A DNA stretch of 64,000 nt from Gymnopus androsaceus JB14 (lineage: Eukaryota > Basidiomycota > Agaricomycetes > Agaricales > Omphalotaceae). Shown here one piece after another: positions 1 through 11,768 of the stretch; positions within the stretch are counted from its first letter, which is position 1; every line of letters starts with the position of its first letter. The translations under genes and the position numbers were made by a program. The stretch is taken from positions 19,533-83,532 of the forward strand of contig ML769436.1 of NCBI GenBank assembly GCA_009733575.1, written 5' to 3'. Under the pieces are notes generated by a model. The model saw nothing but the letters and a program-made list of their open reading frames with translations, did not search any database and was not told the origin of the DNA.

Positions 1-835
1 ATTTCGGAACAAGTTATATCTGTCACGATAGACAACAGCTCTATTTTCATCCCTGGAGGCGGCACAGCGCAGAATGGTTTTCGTAGGACCGATCTCATTG
101 CTCAAGTAAACGGTAGCAATTCCGCCCTCGACACCTTGGAAGTTGGCTTGACTCAATATTCACTTTTCGGTCAAATCCAATGAACGACTTCCTTTGAAAC
201 TACTCGCACGAATACCAAATCGTTTTCATTGAACCTGCAGATGGTACACATGTTTTCGAACTCCAGCTAGGTTTGTGTAGACTTCTCGGAAGTTCAGTAT
301 TTTGTATCAATCATCACGCGTAGGGACACCTTTCAGCAATCCGACTGCGTCTTCTCCTGCTGCTGATGCCACCAATTTGAAGGTGATCTCAGTCTCCTCT
401 TCGAGACCCCATTCTAATAACCACCGGCATAGGTTCGTGATCATGCCCTAAATCTCCTTTTCGAAACACCATTCACTGCGAATCACTGGCATAATTTCGC
501 TGTTCAAGTTGATTGGAATAAATTGACTTTAGAAGTCTTCTATTCCACTGATGATGCGCGCCTGGAAGCAGTAACCTCGGTAGTTTCTAATCCCACCGCT
601 TCAACAGGATCAGCCGGACAAGGCGATTTTCATATTGCCCTCTTGAAGGTACGTTTGACCTTATCTTTTCTCTCATCTTCCGAACTGATGCACTGATGCT
701 CCGATATACTACATATAGCTACCCTTGGTCGATCCAAGTGATTCACCTGAAGAGCAGGGTAATGTGGTAGACTTTGGTATTCAAGAGGGGGATACGGAGG
801 GGTTGCTGTTTTCTGGTGTGTTCGTAACGGGCTAG
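1..835 (+). pseudogene. GH131 beta-glucanase, 3' part, frame-broken
   Basis: The 5' end lies outside the window. Recognisable GH131 blocks, in order, are GGGTAQNGFRRTDLIAQVNG (about 55-115), HEYQIVFIEPADGTHVFELQ (about 207-270), NFAVQVDWNKLTLEVFYSTD (from about 490), GQGDFHIALLK (to 649), then after an intron (about 650-718) LPLVDPSDSPEEQG and the terminal GIQEGDTEGLLFSGVF, with a TAG stop at 833-835. This is the family of secreted fungal glucanases active on beta-1,3/1,4-glucans. The reading frame does not run cleanly: an apparent extra base near 150 and another near 197 separate conserved blocks, and positions about 380-432 and 440-498 are an imperfect 55-60-bp tandem copy of the segment before NFAVQVDW. 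The family call is good. Whether the gene is dead or the sequence contains indel errors cannot be decided here. Confidence 0.72.
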
Positions 836-1557
836 GGTTTGGCCCGAAGTCTTACCTACCCCCAGCATCCCCGTGTACAAAAACTGTATGACAATGGTAT
901 GAATCTATGACTGGAAAACCTATGAATCCCATGTTTTGGTGTTCCAGTTGAGGTGCCAGCGCATTGTTCAACTTATGATGATTTTTCTCCATAGATCCTC
1001 CACAGTGGCTATAATATATAAAGGGTTGCAGCTGCAGTTTTGGTCACATATCCATAATGACTCCTCAAAGCATTCCTTGTTTTTATCCTGCCTATTGCAT
1101 TCACTTCTGCCTCATTGCTTCCGCGGAATGCCAGATTTCGTATGACCGATCTCAGAGATAGCAGGGTAGCCTGCCTTGCGCCCTTGACGCTAGTGAAGGA
1201 GACGGGAGTGGTAACCCAGCTCTCGTCGTTCGATTCTCAGACTCGATCTACTGAGCGAGTCGGAAGTGGTGATCTCAATCGCGGTCATCGATGCTACTGA
1301 AGGAGATGGCGTCGGTAACCCAGCTTGCCAACCTCTTGACGCCTCTAGTGCTCTCTAGTGCAATTATAACCTAGGTTTGACGGATCTCCTTCCTGGACAG
1401 AATTGTGATGGTACTGTACTAAAAATTGTATTGAGGAAAATATCTTGAAGTGCTAGTGAAGTCAGTGCACCCTTACATAAAGTGTAGTAGTGGTACTAGT
1501 GCTTGATATTATTGTTTGTTTCATAAAAACGTGGTGGTCCGATTTTCAACTTCCATC
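836..1557. other. Intergenic, repeated short motif
   Basis: No convincing coding exon was found between the GH131 stop and the F-box-like gene. The stretch 1190-1325 contains three variants of a roughly 30-bp motif of the form CTGAAGGAGACGG-AGTGGTAACC. Two further variants lie at 2640-2715, on the other side of the next gene. Confidence 0.5.
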
Positions 1558-2568
1558 ATGCCGCCTCTTTCCCCGCAAGACTTGTGTCTTTCTCCTGAAT
1601 GTACTTCCGAAAGCACTCCCGACTCTAAACAGCGACAGCAATTACTTCCTGTTATCCTCTTCCCTCAAAAATTCGTGCCTCTCACCTGTAAACACTTTCG
1701 CAAACTCCTTTCGTTCCGAAACCAGCATTGCCTTCCGGCCTCCTCCTCCTCCTCCTCGATTCCCCATCGAGATAATCCAGCTCATTATCCATGAGGCTTG
1801 GGCACTACCACTGACCACCTCAGAACGGATCCAATTTACCAAGTCGTCGTTCCTCGTCAGTCTCAGCTGGATGAGCAGTTTTGCTCTTGAATCCTGCGTC
1901 CATGTACATCTACTCAGTGGTGAACATACCAAGCACTGGTACAAGCCCATCACCTCTGGCTCTCCCAGCCCCTATTCCACCATCGCAGGTTTAGATGGTC
2001 CCACCGTCCGTCATTTATGCAAAACCATCACCTTCCATTGTATAGATCCTCGGGACGTCCCTCAGACTCCAGGGGCTACCCATCCCGCACATCCTATGTG
2101 TGTAGCTACCAATCTGATCTCTGGTATTGTACGCCATGGAGGATTCAACAACTTTGAGGGGTGTATGACAATGCAGTTCCCTCTTTCAGTGAAGATTACC
2201 CTGATGGAGGTCAATTGGACCTACATAGTTTTGACTGCTCCCAAGTTCTGGCAAGTCAGAATAGCAAGTCGTATTACAGAGCTCTATGAGGTGCTTGAAA
2301 AGTTAGTGCTGGGGATGATGCAAAGCCGATGGGAACGCCTCGGGTCCATAATCTATGATAGACGTGCAGGCGCATGTGTATGGGCATGGGTGAGTGTAGT
2401 GTCTCCAAGTCTGCTGCATGATCTACCTTGCATTTCTAACCATGTAAACAGTTCTTTGTCAGGTACAATTCTGATGAGGGTGAAAAAGTTAGTCGTCCAA
2501 TAACAGGGCTCAATGCTGCAGATTATAATATTGGCATTAATGTAGACCGTGTACCTTGTGGTGAATGA
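1558..2568 (+). CDS. F-box-like protein, copy 1
   Basis: The body of the protein reads PPPPPPRFPIEIIQLIIHEA, the usual start of a fungal F-box-like (LPxEIxxxI) helix, followed by a region typical of Agaricomycete proteins with no assigned function, including the conserved block FCIDP/ITFHCIDPRDVPQ. The last coding block is interrupted by an intron (2390-2451, GTGAGT..AACAG) and ends with NAADYNIGIN and TGA at 2566-2568. A close paralogue lies at 24276-25307 with the same intron at the same position. In both copies the only ATG that aligns (MPPLSPQDLCLSPE here, MAPLILQDLCLSPE there) is in a frame one base away from the body, so an unrecognised intron of 3n+1 bases, or a frameshift, must lie between 1600 and 1740. 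F-box proteins usually recruit substrates to SCF ubiquitin ligases; that role here is only an inference. Confidence 0.6.
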
Positions 2569-2929
2569 CATTTAGCCTCAGCATTATTCATGCTCAGCTT
2601 ACAGAAGGCTCATCGCTATATATGATTTGCCACAACCACTGATCTACTGAGAGAGACGGAAGTGGTAATCCGCGGTATAGATACTACTGAAGGAAACGGA
2701 CATGGTAGTTCCTCTCGATGATGAAGGCAAGTGACTAGGTCTTTCCATCCTTCTGGATTAATGTTATTTCGCTACTAGCTACATCTGGCCCTGTTATCGG
2801 AAGCTTTTTAAGTACTTAGTGCAGAACTACTTACTACTTGGGAGAGTTTCCATTGAAGAACATCCTGTACTCTATCACTACGGCCTGCAGCCGTACATTC
2901 ATAACTTCAAACCATCGACTCCTTCAGAT
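2569..2929. other. Intergenic between convergent genes
   Basis: No coding exon recognised. Positions 2640-2715 hold two further variants of the motif seen at 1190-1325, so copy 1 of the F-box-like gene sits between two motif clusters. Confidence 0.45.
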
Positions 2930-4835
2930 TTATACTATGATTCCTGTTCCGTACCTTCCTTCCGTGTCCGACGGAACAGCTTCTCCTTTCGCTCTTTTGT
3001 GCCAGTCGAGAATCGAGCTGTGGCTAGCAGTATACCCCGAAAGCCCCTCATCAATATCCGAATTCGACGGAGGAGCTGCCTTGGCATATCTAATCCGTAT
3101 CTCTAGTCCAGCATCCACCAGTACTTGTATTCGTCGCAAGTCTCCATCAACAGGTTCGGCCGGTGGCTTTGGAAAGAATACATCACAGGATTGTAATGTC
3201 TGGGCACGACTTTCAATAAAGGTGAGAAGAGCACCGTAAGTGAGGCTTGGATTTTCGTCTTTGTAGATGAGTCGTATATGTTGGAGAAGCCTCAAGTTGC
3301 CCGATAAGAATGTAAAAACAGAGTCTTCCACTGGATGAGAAGATGGAGAATGATTACTTTTGATTTCCAAGGAGCGGAGGTTCGGAATCAGCGAGAGACA
3401 TCCGAGTAATGAATCTGGTGTCAATGCAATATTCAGTGAAAGTGTTTCCACTTCCTGCAGTGACACCGTAAAGGTAGAGAAGGGTACATGGGGGATGCAT
3501 ATCCGTGTCCCGCGCCATGAGACCGATAGCACCTTCAAGGAAGGGCAAAGAATGGAGCGGAAGAAGTTTCGAAAAAAATGTCTTCACGTCGTCCACTTCT
3601 ACATTGTCTGGACCCCGATTTACAAATGTGAGCTTCAGCTTACACATTGCTGGAAGATTGACCGCAGTATCGTATGTAGGCTCCCAGTTGCAGATATCAA
3701 CTTGGAGTGTAAGCGATTTTAGGCGCGGCGTACGCCTCAACATGGATAGGATTTCCCCTGAGGAAGTGAGATCTGAAGCTACGTAGCATGGTAGGTTCCA
3801 GTAGGAGCTCGGTTATATTCTCCCAGTTCAACTGCAGTCGATTGTATTGGCTACCAGATTGACTGAAACCACGGACACAAAGCTTCTTCAAGGCGGGCAT
3901 GCATTGAACAACAGAAGCAAAAGGGAGCTCATTCTCCACCCAGTCGAGAAAGGCATTGTGTATTGCACTTCGGACGCGGAACATGTTTAGGATAGGGAAG
4001 TTGTGAGAGAGTAGAGAGTCGAGATAAGTGGCAATGTGGGAAATTTTGACCCAGTAAAAGTCAGGTCCCCGACTCTTGTGCTAAACTAGATCAATATCTC
4101 CATGAATGCATGTCCGCCTGCCAATGGATCGGCGGGCATACTACGAATGTACATCCGTTCCTTAGTCTGCCTAGGACTGTGATCGCGAGAAGTGTCCAAA
4201 TAGAGCGATATGGATATTGGAAGTGAGCCAGAGCGTTCCAACCAAAGAGTGCAGCCTATGACCATACTCTTGAGTATTCGGGAGCTCAGTCTCGAGGAAA
4301 CGTATATATGCAGTGATCTCCACAGGGAAGGAGTACCAATAGCAGTTTGTCTCCACTCTCGAGATATAAAAGTCAAGAGAAGAGGTGCCTGTGATACGTC
4401 TCCAACTGGGTAGTGCACCGGAAGACAACGGAGGAAGATTTCCGAGAGCATTTCCGTAGGCAGACGCCGTATTGGAGACATCAACGCACGATGACTTTCG
4501 TTGTACTTTTTCACAATTTCCCTTCTGTGCGAGGAATCGTCCAGTACACTTTGTACACGAGCTACTTCCGATTCCAACTGGGAAAGTTGCAGCTGGGAAT
4601 TGGAAAGAAGAACTTTCGAACGTACAAGTTCCTCTGCAGTTGGAGCGTAATTAGTTTGGATGACGGAGCGCAGGTGACTGGCGACCCAGTTCAAGTCGTC
4701 AGTGGAGTGATTCATGAAAGCGTTGTCGTCGTCGTCGTAGTTCTGGAACAAGTTGTTGTCATCAATGCGATGAATGGCTGTTAATACGTTAATGAGCGGC
4801 TGCCATTTACTCCGTGCCAACACTGCATACTGCAT
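2930..4835 (-). CDS. F-box/LRR protein
   Basis: The first exon encodes a coiled N-terminus (repeated LSQLESEVARVQSVL heptads) followed by SPIRRLPTEMLSEIFLRCLP, the standard Agaricomycete F-box, then a region with LLLTFISREWRQTAIGTPSLW. Downstream exons carry leucine-rich segments such as TPRLKSLTLQVDICNWEP and LSLIPNLRSLEIKSN, ending with TAA at 2930-2932. The reading frame changes between exons: a 55-bp GTGAAG..TTGAAG intron (about 3528-3585) restores the last shift, an acceptor TTTAG near 4082 explains another, and one near 3750-3790 is unresolved. The start is the first ATG of the open frame (4835); the ATG at 4715 (MNHSTDDLNW) is an alternative that better matches the usual length ahead of the F-box. 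Likely a substrate receptor for an SCF ubiquitin ligase; the target cannot be read from the sequence. Confidence 0.75.
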
Positions 4836-4973
4836 GAACAGATTGATATAGGCGAGATACAGCCATTTTATAACATAATACAATACGAACGATAATGGTC
4901 AATCCACAAGCACACATCAAGATACAACACACACACAATTAGTCGGCGTTCGTTGACATCCAATTCAGAGAAT

Positions 4974-7882
4974 TCAAATAGCCAGCCCAATCCAAACTGG
5001 AAGCAACGTCAGGTCAAAAAAAAAGTACGACGAGCAAAAAGAAGCACATGACTCGAATCCCATGCCCATCGGTGCATCGTTCCACATGTTCCTAATTTGC
5101 TCGTCCGTATCAAATGTCGATGGAGTAGTCTGAGCTTGTTGCCCATGGAGTATTTGTGCGTATGCATCGTTGACGGATTGAGTGGAGTTGAGATTCGCGA
5201 AGACAGGATGGGGGATCGACAGACGTCGTTGCCGAGCGATAATTCGATGACACCGACGGGGTCGATGATGTTGAGGGCAGAGGGAGATCACCCAATAAAG
5301 CGAGGTTGTATAAGATATCACTAGAACAAAGAAATCGTTTAGTCACAAGTGTAGTACTGCGAATTCCACTCACCGGTGTTGTCCAGCAGCCCATAACCTA
5401 TTTCACACCCCGTATACAGTCAGTCACTGTCAGTGAGAAAAAGAGAAAGGGTTTTCCACCTAGATTCAGCATTTTCCAACACTCGCATGCATCCATGAAT
5501 TCCGGCCATCGTGCCCGCTACATCGATCGCTGTCCCCGCTCGTCGGGCGCTGAACAACTTGAAAAACATGATTATCGCAGAAGTGAAGGCGGTATGCTAT
5601 ACATATGATCATGATTAGAAGAAAACCGCGAAACAATAGATACCCACCACTAGCACCGGAGCAAGGACTATTGGTGTGCGAAGGGAATAAATTGATGAGA
5701 TGGTGCTGCATGCACGAGCTGCGTTATCACAGCTTGCAAGGCATGAGTATGTGATAGATGACGGTTTACCACCCGGGGCGATAAATGGGTGATGCGCCAG
5801 AATTCTCAGGTCATGATAGGCAGAGCTAATGACGGCGGCTTGTACGAAGAATATGGGGTCTTGAATCTTGGCATTGAATCGTACTATATTGTTGTTAGCG
5901 GGTTCCTATGCGTTCTGGGATAGAATCAGAATGACCTACAATGCTCCGGAATTTTAGCTTCCCAGTGATTGATCCTCGAGTCTAGTTCTGCTACCAAACG
6001 CTCCTCCCATCCTGGTCCGGTGTAGCCCATGAACACTTTGGATTTGTTGATCGAATACTGAAGGGAAGTTAGCAAATCGTATGAAACCATTCGATCGACC
6101 AACGTACGACTGTTCTCAGAGCGTAGGAGAGAATGTGAGTCGCTTCTATGAATGCTACGACGAAAGCGACTTTCGAAGGTTTGTCTGGGGGTTGTTTGAA
6201 GCAGTCTTCAGGGTTGGGTTGTACCCAATACTCGTCGTCCACTTCTAACGGCAAATCGAGATCGAAACTGGAAATGGAATAGTCAGCGGATGTCCGCGTT
6301 GGAAGGGAAAAACTGACTCTTCGTCGTGTAAAGAACAAGGACGCCCCAGTGAAAGACAAAACTGCCTATCTATAATATACAGACACCTAATAATATCATT
6401 TTTAGAACGAGTTTCTTGTCTGAAAAAGAAGTGTTTTAACCAAAATGCTCGCTTCCACAACTCGTCAATGACAGTGATTTTTGATGCATAGATCTTTTTC
6501 CTGTGAGCACCAATCGCCTGAGCTAATCGAAGACCAGCCGAAGTTAGGGCCCAGCCCTCCTCTTGGGAAGGGCAATTTTGAATGAATATCGTATAAAGCT
6601 AGATAATCAAACCATAAATAAACGTGAAATTTTTAAAAGCAACGATTAGACACGCACGACGATCGCTTGTACATTGAATAGGCTGGGAACAGTGAGTGTA
6701 GCCTTGTTATAGATATCAACTTGTGAGAACCATTTCCAGCCACTTGATAGCCATGAACCAGTCCCTTCGAGAACTACTCTTGAATCTGTTGAGAATCTAG
6801 ATGCATTTGCAATTACAAGTAGAAGGACGTTTGCAAATTGCGGATCGCGATGGTGAAGACCTTCGGCCACAAAGGCTTCAAAAGAGGGCCGATGCAACAA
6901 GGCATAGAGGTAGTCAACATGTTCAAAGTACAGCGCCACAAGAGAGTCGAGGAGCTCTTTCTCAGGAAACGTAAACATGTTGAGGAATATCCTCGACTCC
7001 GATTCCCACTAGAAATATGTAGTAAGAATGGGAAAAGACTCGACATGAGGCAGCCTACTGGGAAAGGAGACCAATACTCAGGTCGTTTTTCAAGCAGCAC
7101 AGAGGGTGACGTGTTGTCTGAAGAGGGAGTAGAGGAATGTTCTGTGGCTTCTCGTTTCTTTTCAAAGATGGCCGAAACAAGCTTGGAGCTGCTGGACCGT
7201 CCATGAAATCTAGGACTGATATTGAGCGAAGAAATGCCTTGCTGAAGCACATTATCCTGATCAAAATCTTCGTCGCTAAGTTCGAGTTCCGCTCCGTCAT
7301 CTGGATTCGAGTGCTGGTGTTTTTTTGTACTGGGACCACTAACTGTAGTTGTGGGTGTGATTTCTCTGGAATTTGAAGATGAGGGACTTGAGCTTTGGGC
7401 CTGTTTCACATTTATTTAGCGAGAAACGGTCTACGACCATGTACGCACCTGCTTGAGTAAAAGTTCGACCTCGGATAGTCTCGATTCAAGACGTTCGATG
7501 TAGCTTTTGCCTAACCAATCAGAGCAGCATATCGAGGTACTAAGTCGGCTTACTCTTTGGAGATTACTCGATTCTACATTTAATTAGAATAAAGAACCAA
7601 AACGACACCGTGAGCGCACCTTGAAAGTCCCTGTATATGTGCAATCAAGCTTTGCGGCCAGACATGTATTGCAACTGCCATTATTTGAAGTAGCACCAAT
7701 GCCTGCAACGACTCATCAGGCCTATCTATACGAAAATTCGAGACCGGACTGACATCGAACTGGAAAGTATTTGAGAACAGGAAGAAGTAAGTTTATTTAG
7801 ACTAACCTTTTCGCCTCTTGCATGTATCGCAGGAGGTACCATTGCGCCTCTTGGATCTATCAGGGCCAATACTAGAGCTCAT
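4974..7882 (-). CDS. Zn2Cys6 transcription factor with fungal-specific TF domain
   Basis: The N-terminus (ATG at 7880-7882, MSSSIGPDRSKRR) runs into a Zn2Cys6 DNA-binding cluster assembled from two small exons: SCDTCKRRKVRCQ, then NNGSCNTCLAAKLDCTYTG. A coiled linker (SYIERLESRLSEVELLLKQ) and a Ser-rich acidic stretch follow. The Fungal_trans domain (PF04082 type) is clear: LYFEHVDYLYALLHRPSFE near 6900, ELWKRAFW near 6450, DRQFCLSLGRPCSLHDE and DLPLEVDDEYWVQPNPEDC near 6200-6330. The tail has NMWNDAPMGM, a common ending motif of this class. About ten short introns are implied, for example 7002-7050. Six cysteines of the zinc cluster are present, so DNA binding should be intact. Such proteins are nuclear regulators of carbon, nitrogen or secondary metabolism; nothing in the neighbourhood identifies the targets. 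Exact C-terminal splicing is uncertain. Confidence 0.85.
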
Positions 7883-8490
7883 CGAGGTTGATGAAAGAGA
7901 TGAGAAGGTGAGTCAGCGTTAGCGCTCATCATCGGTCATGCTGTAAGCGTGCGCTTCCATCCGAACTCTCACCCGAACTCTCACCACGCATAGGTTTTGA
8001 AATCCCCCGTCCTCCCACCCTGTTATAGTGGCCTGTACTTCAGTTCGGTCAACTCAGGCCTTTTTTCCCGCGTTTCTCGTGTGCATCTAGGCCCAGCAGC
8101 CAAAAACACTCAATAATTATTGTCTGAATTTTCTGAATTAGATCGCTCGTCCTTGCGCTCATAGCCTAGCCTAACTTATCTCCAGCTCGGTCGTCCTTCT
8201 CGTGTTCAAGTTCCCGATCATCCGATTACCAAGGTCTTTTTTTGACTTTCTCAGTTTCCGCCATAAACCCTATTCCGGAAAAGGCAATAGTCTAGCAGAA
8301 CATTCTAATCTATTATGACATGTGCCTGCCAGTTGCCAAATCTAAGCGCTCAGTCGGACTTGTTACAACTCGAATAAAATATACATTTAATACTATTGTA
8401 AACTACGCGTACCTAAACGAATGACTGAAAAACAAAGCGAACGGTATTACAAACCGAATAAAGTGAGAATGCGTAGCGACGAAGGGAAAA
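7883..8490. other. Intergenic, promoter of the Zn2Cys6 gene
   Basis: About 600 bp lie between the start of the regulator and the 3' end of the next gene, both on the minus strand. No coding exon or RNA gene was recognised. The strand bias is pyrimidine-rich on plus between 8030 and 8270. Confidence 0.4.
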
Positions 8491-9802
8491 TTACAATACG
8501 AAGTCGCGAGACTGTACATAAGATATCCAGTCCATAGTGAGGAATGCTCCAGCTGCTTTATCTTCCTCCGGCATGGCTCGCCAGATTTCGTAGTGAAGAT
8601 AGAAGTCGTCCGGGTTCCAAGCGTGCCCAAACTCCATCTCAAAGCGTCGTTGCGGCGAAAGCAATGAGGAGGCATCATCGAAGATGCTATTGAATCCTTC
8701 CGATAGCCGAGCAACAGTCAGACCTGCAGGCCATGACAGTACTGAAAGGGCTGGAGTAGAGGATGAGGATGGCGGAGAAGAAGAGAATCGATAGTCTGGA
8801 GACATGGGAAATATTGAAGTGGAAGATGATGATGACTGAGAAGAAGATGGCGTTACTCGAGCTCGCTTCTTCGCCGGCATTCCCATTACATCGCAACGCC
8901 ATGGCAGATCCCAGTCGGGTTCATCTGCTTCGAGCTCCTCCAGAGTACGATCAATGAGAGCTAGCTCTGGCGGAATCCGAGCCTGAGGGGTTATGCGAAC
9001 CATGTCCTCGTCAGTGATAACGTTGAGACGTCCCGTGCGTGAGCTACGTGGGCGACGCTCTGGAATGGATGTGTGTTGGGTGTGTTCGCGGGATGGAAGG
9101 GACATCTGAAAGGAGAACTGTGGTAGAGATGGTACAGGGGATTGCGAATGGCCAGAGGCTGCGCATCCACCTAGAAGTAGACAGCAAACCTTGCAACGGG
9201 GACCGTTACAACATGAGCTATTGACTCTGCGCTGAGAGCAGCCCGGGCAGTTAGAAGAGGACGCTCTGCTGGCACGACGGGAGCGACTAGGTTGTTTTCT
9301 GGACGCTGGTGGAATCCAACCGTTTGCGATAGCACGCCGAGCATCCTCCTTGGGAAATGCATGAAAGAAATGACAGCCGAAGTCGTTGAAACACTGTAGG
9401 AGAGGATGAGCATGAGTATTAAAGTCAAAAAAAGTGTGAAAAGAGGACGTACTCTGATATAATAGTGTCCCGAATACTGGCCTCCTTCACTATACTTCAA
9501 TATCAGTGCTTTTCTGCACCTAGGGCATATTTATCCTTCCCAGTCTTCTCTCCAACTCGCCGAAGCTCAATCGCCTTCGAAATCTCCTCATGTTCTAACC
9601 ACTTTGAGAACTCCTCCCAAGTATTCCATCTCAAGTTGTATTTTGGTTGGCGCGAATCATACTCGAAGCTGCCATAAGATACGGATGGTGGCGCAGGAGC
9701 TACGCGGAAAGAGTTGAAGGAAGAGTCGGGACAAAAGTTGACCGGATTTTCAGGGATCGCAGGACTGGTTACCGAAGGATCAAGTCGGAATTTGAACTGC
9801 AT
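8491..9802 (-). CDS. Uncharacterised protein with Cys-rich segment
   Basis: The start is taken as the ATG at 9800-9802 (MQFKFRLDPSVTSPAIPENP). The first exon contains LRWNTWEEFSKWLEHEEISK, a W-x-EF-x-WL-x-E pattern seen at the front of some fungal transposase-derived (FAR1/MULE-like) domains; the similarity is short and I do not rely on it. A clean intron (GTACGT..CTACAG, about 9393-9450) joins GGQYSGHYYIR to CFNDFGCHFFHAFP. Then comes a basic linker and a Cys-rich block, NCPGCSQRR..SCCNGPRCKVCC..GC, that looks like a small zinc-binding module. The C-terminal half is Ser-rich and ends with an acidic helical part (IWRAMPEEDKAAG). Near 9505 the frame breaks: one additional A in an A4 run would join GAEK to ALILKYSEGG. 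Function unknown. Confidence 0.5.
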
Positions 9803-9811
9803 TACTGTAGG

Positions 9812-9882
9812 GCGAGATAAGGTAGCGCGAGACAAGAGGGCGAGATAAGGTAACGCGAGACAAGGTAGCGCGAATAAGGTAG
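9812..9882. repeat. 28-bp tandem repeat with GATA motifs
   Basis: Two and a half copies of a unit GCGAGATAAGGTAgCGCGAG plus ACAAGAGG follow each other directly upstream of the minus-strand start at 9802. Each full unit contains GATAAG, the recognition core of fungal GATA factors. Confidence 0.7.
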
Positions 9883-10119
9883 TAATAGAGTAGGGATAAC
9901 AGGCAGGTGACGGCGATGAAGAAATGGCAGGCAAATGCCATGCGAAGATATCACGCGAGCAGATACCACGCGAGCTCATAGATAAGAATCTTCTGGCAGA
10001 ATATTTCCTTTCCGGGAATAGGGTTTATGGCGGTATCTCAAAAGTGCTTTTTTTGAGACCTGTAAAGCTGGCTTGGCTCCTTTCTTTCTTCACTACTTCG
10101 ATCACTCCCACCTCTAAGT

Positions 10120-11190
10120 ATGGCTTTCGAAGAATTAGACTCCCCTTCTAGACGAGACCTTGCATTCAAAGTCCTAGACGATGCGTGCAACGATGCCCTA
10201 AACGAAATAAGAAAGGTAAGTAGTTTTGCTTTGCTTTAATTCTTTTCTTGGCCTCACTCAAATTCTTAGGAAATGAACAAGTTAATCTCCTCTCGTTGGT
10301 ACAGTGACCCTGTTATCGCGACTTTCAACATTTCAATTCTCCTTCTACCTGTGGTGCTATTTATCACACCTGAAAACGCTTGGTTGTGGAAAATTGGCGC
10401 AGTTGTTATTATCGTCTCGGTAGCACTGATCCTTGCTTTGTCTGTGAGTAGCACTTGCTCGCTTCTTGTGTTTGATTGTTCGCTGACACGAAAAACATCT
10501 CCTACTATCAGCCTATCGTCCTAAAAGCGCTTCATATTTATTCAAAAGCGTCTTTGAACCTCAGAGATGCCATTGCAGACTTCCAAAGACTAGAATCGAA
10601 AGGAGTGGATCCGGACGTTCTGGATACAACGGGTGTGGCTATGTTGAAAGAAGTCGTCAAGTAAGTTTGGCTGTTTCATTTTCTCGTTTTCTGATTCTTA
10701 TTGTGTTTCCTGTAGAGCCTACATGGAAGCCAAAAGAATATCCCAGGTATTGACACAGGGCCGCTGGAACCTGGCCTTCCTACTTGCCCTCAATGACGTA
10801 CTCGTAAATTCCTACGTATGGATGGTAGACCTGGAGAAAAGCCAGTTTGATTGCTTCGTATCTTTGACTCTTCTTGCAACTGCTAGACGTCGCGATGATC
10901 ACTTCTGTGGATCAATCTCGCATCCAATTGGAGGAGTTGCGGAAATTTCGGTTGAAGTCTCTGGTGCTGCTGGATCGACTGCCAAAGAGTCATCGGTCTC
11001 GGGAGCCATTACAGCGACTACTACAGTCAAGTTTACCTTGGGAACCTCGAATAGGCCTGCACCGTCAAGTCAAATCGGAGAAGTTGCAGCTCCGGCCGAG
11101 TTTGTTCTAGATACAGGGACTTTGACTGTTCCCATTGCAATTGCTCTACACATTGAATTGGGTTCAAACACTGGGTTTACGCAAGGCTAA
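10120..11190 (+). CDS. Small membrane protein, uncharacterised
   Basis: The start is ATG at 10120 (MAFEELDSPSRRDLAFKVLD). Three introns have good borders: 10216-10269, 10444-10511 and 10661-10715. Exon 2 encodes two adjacent hydrophobic helices, IATFNISILLLPVVLFI and WKIGAVVIIVSVALILAL, so the protein should be an integral membrane protein with a soluble helical part (LRDAIADFQRLESKGVDPDV) after them. Exon 4 stays open to TAA at 11188-11190, but a second frame at 10874-11110 is also coil-like, so the C-terminus may be read differently through another splice. I do not recognise the family. It is divergent from the upstream gene, with about 315 bp between starts that contain the GATA-bearing repeats. 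Confidence 0.55.
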
Positions 11191-11768
11191 TAGTAAGGTG
11201 AATTTAGTTCATGGTAACATCCTCTCGCGCCTCACTAAGGCTTTTTCTACCTACAGGATTCATGGGTCCGCGCGCCTGGTCTACAAGTGAAAAGGCCGCT
11301 TAGCAGTGTATTCGCTAGCCCTCTTTCATTTCTTTTACTGTGGTTTGTTCTTCCCCCGTCGTTGGCATGTAAAACGCCGTTTTTTGGTGCATTCTATTAT
11401 ATTACCGATTCACCTTCTTGTCTCTCTCTTTTCTCTCCAGTCTCCTCACTCATTAATGTAGTACTGTACATACCTGAAATTAGCCTCCACTAAACTCAAC
11501 CGCGCTTTGTTGAACAAATCCCAGCTCTATGCATCTCTTTAGTAATGAAATAGTGACTGGAAACATTTAGATTGCATTGCGACGAAAGCGTTGGACGAAA
11601 AAGTAAGTATGTGATATGATAAAGATAATTTCCGAAATAAATGGGCATGAGCAGTAACAATGCATTGAAGTCGACGAACATGTGTAAAGGAAACGAACGA
11701 ACGGATGTATATGCAAGAAGACCAAGCAATAATAACCAAAAAAGAAAGGGAAAAGTTTCAAAAAGTTT
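11191..11768. other. Intergenic between convergent genes
   Basis: No exon recognised on either strand. The stretch includes T-rich and C/T-rich 3' untranslated-like sequence. Confidence 0.4.
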
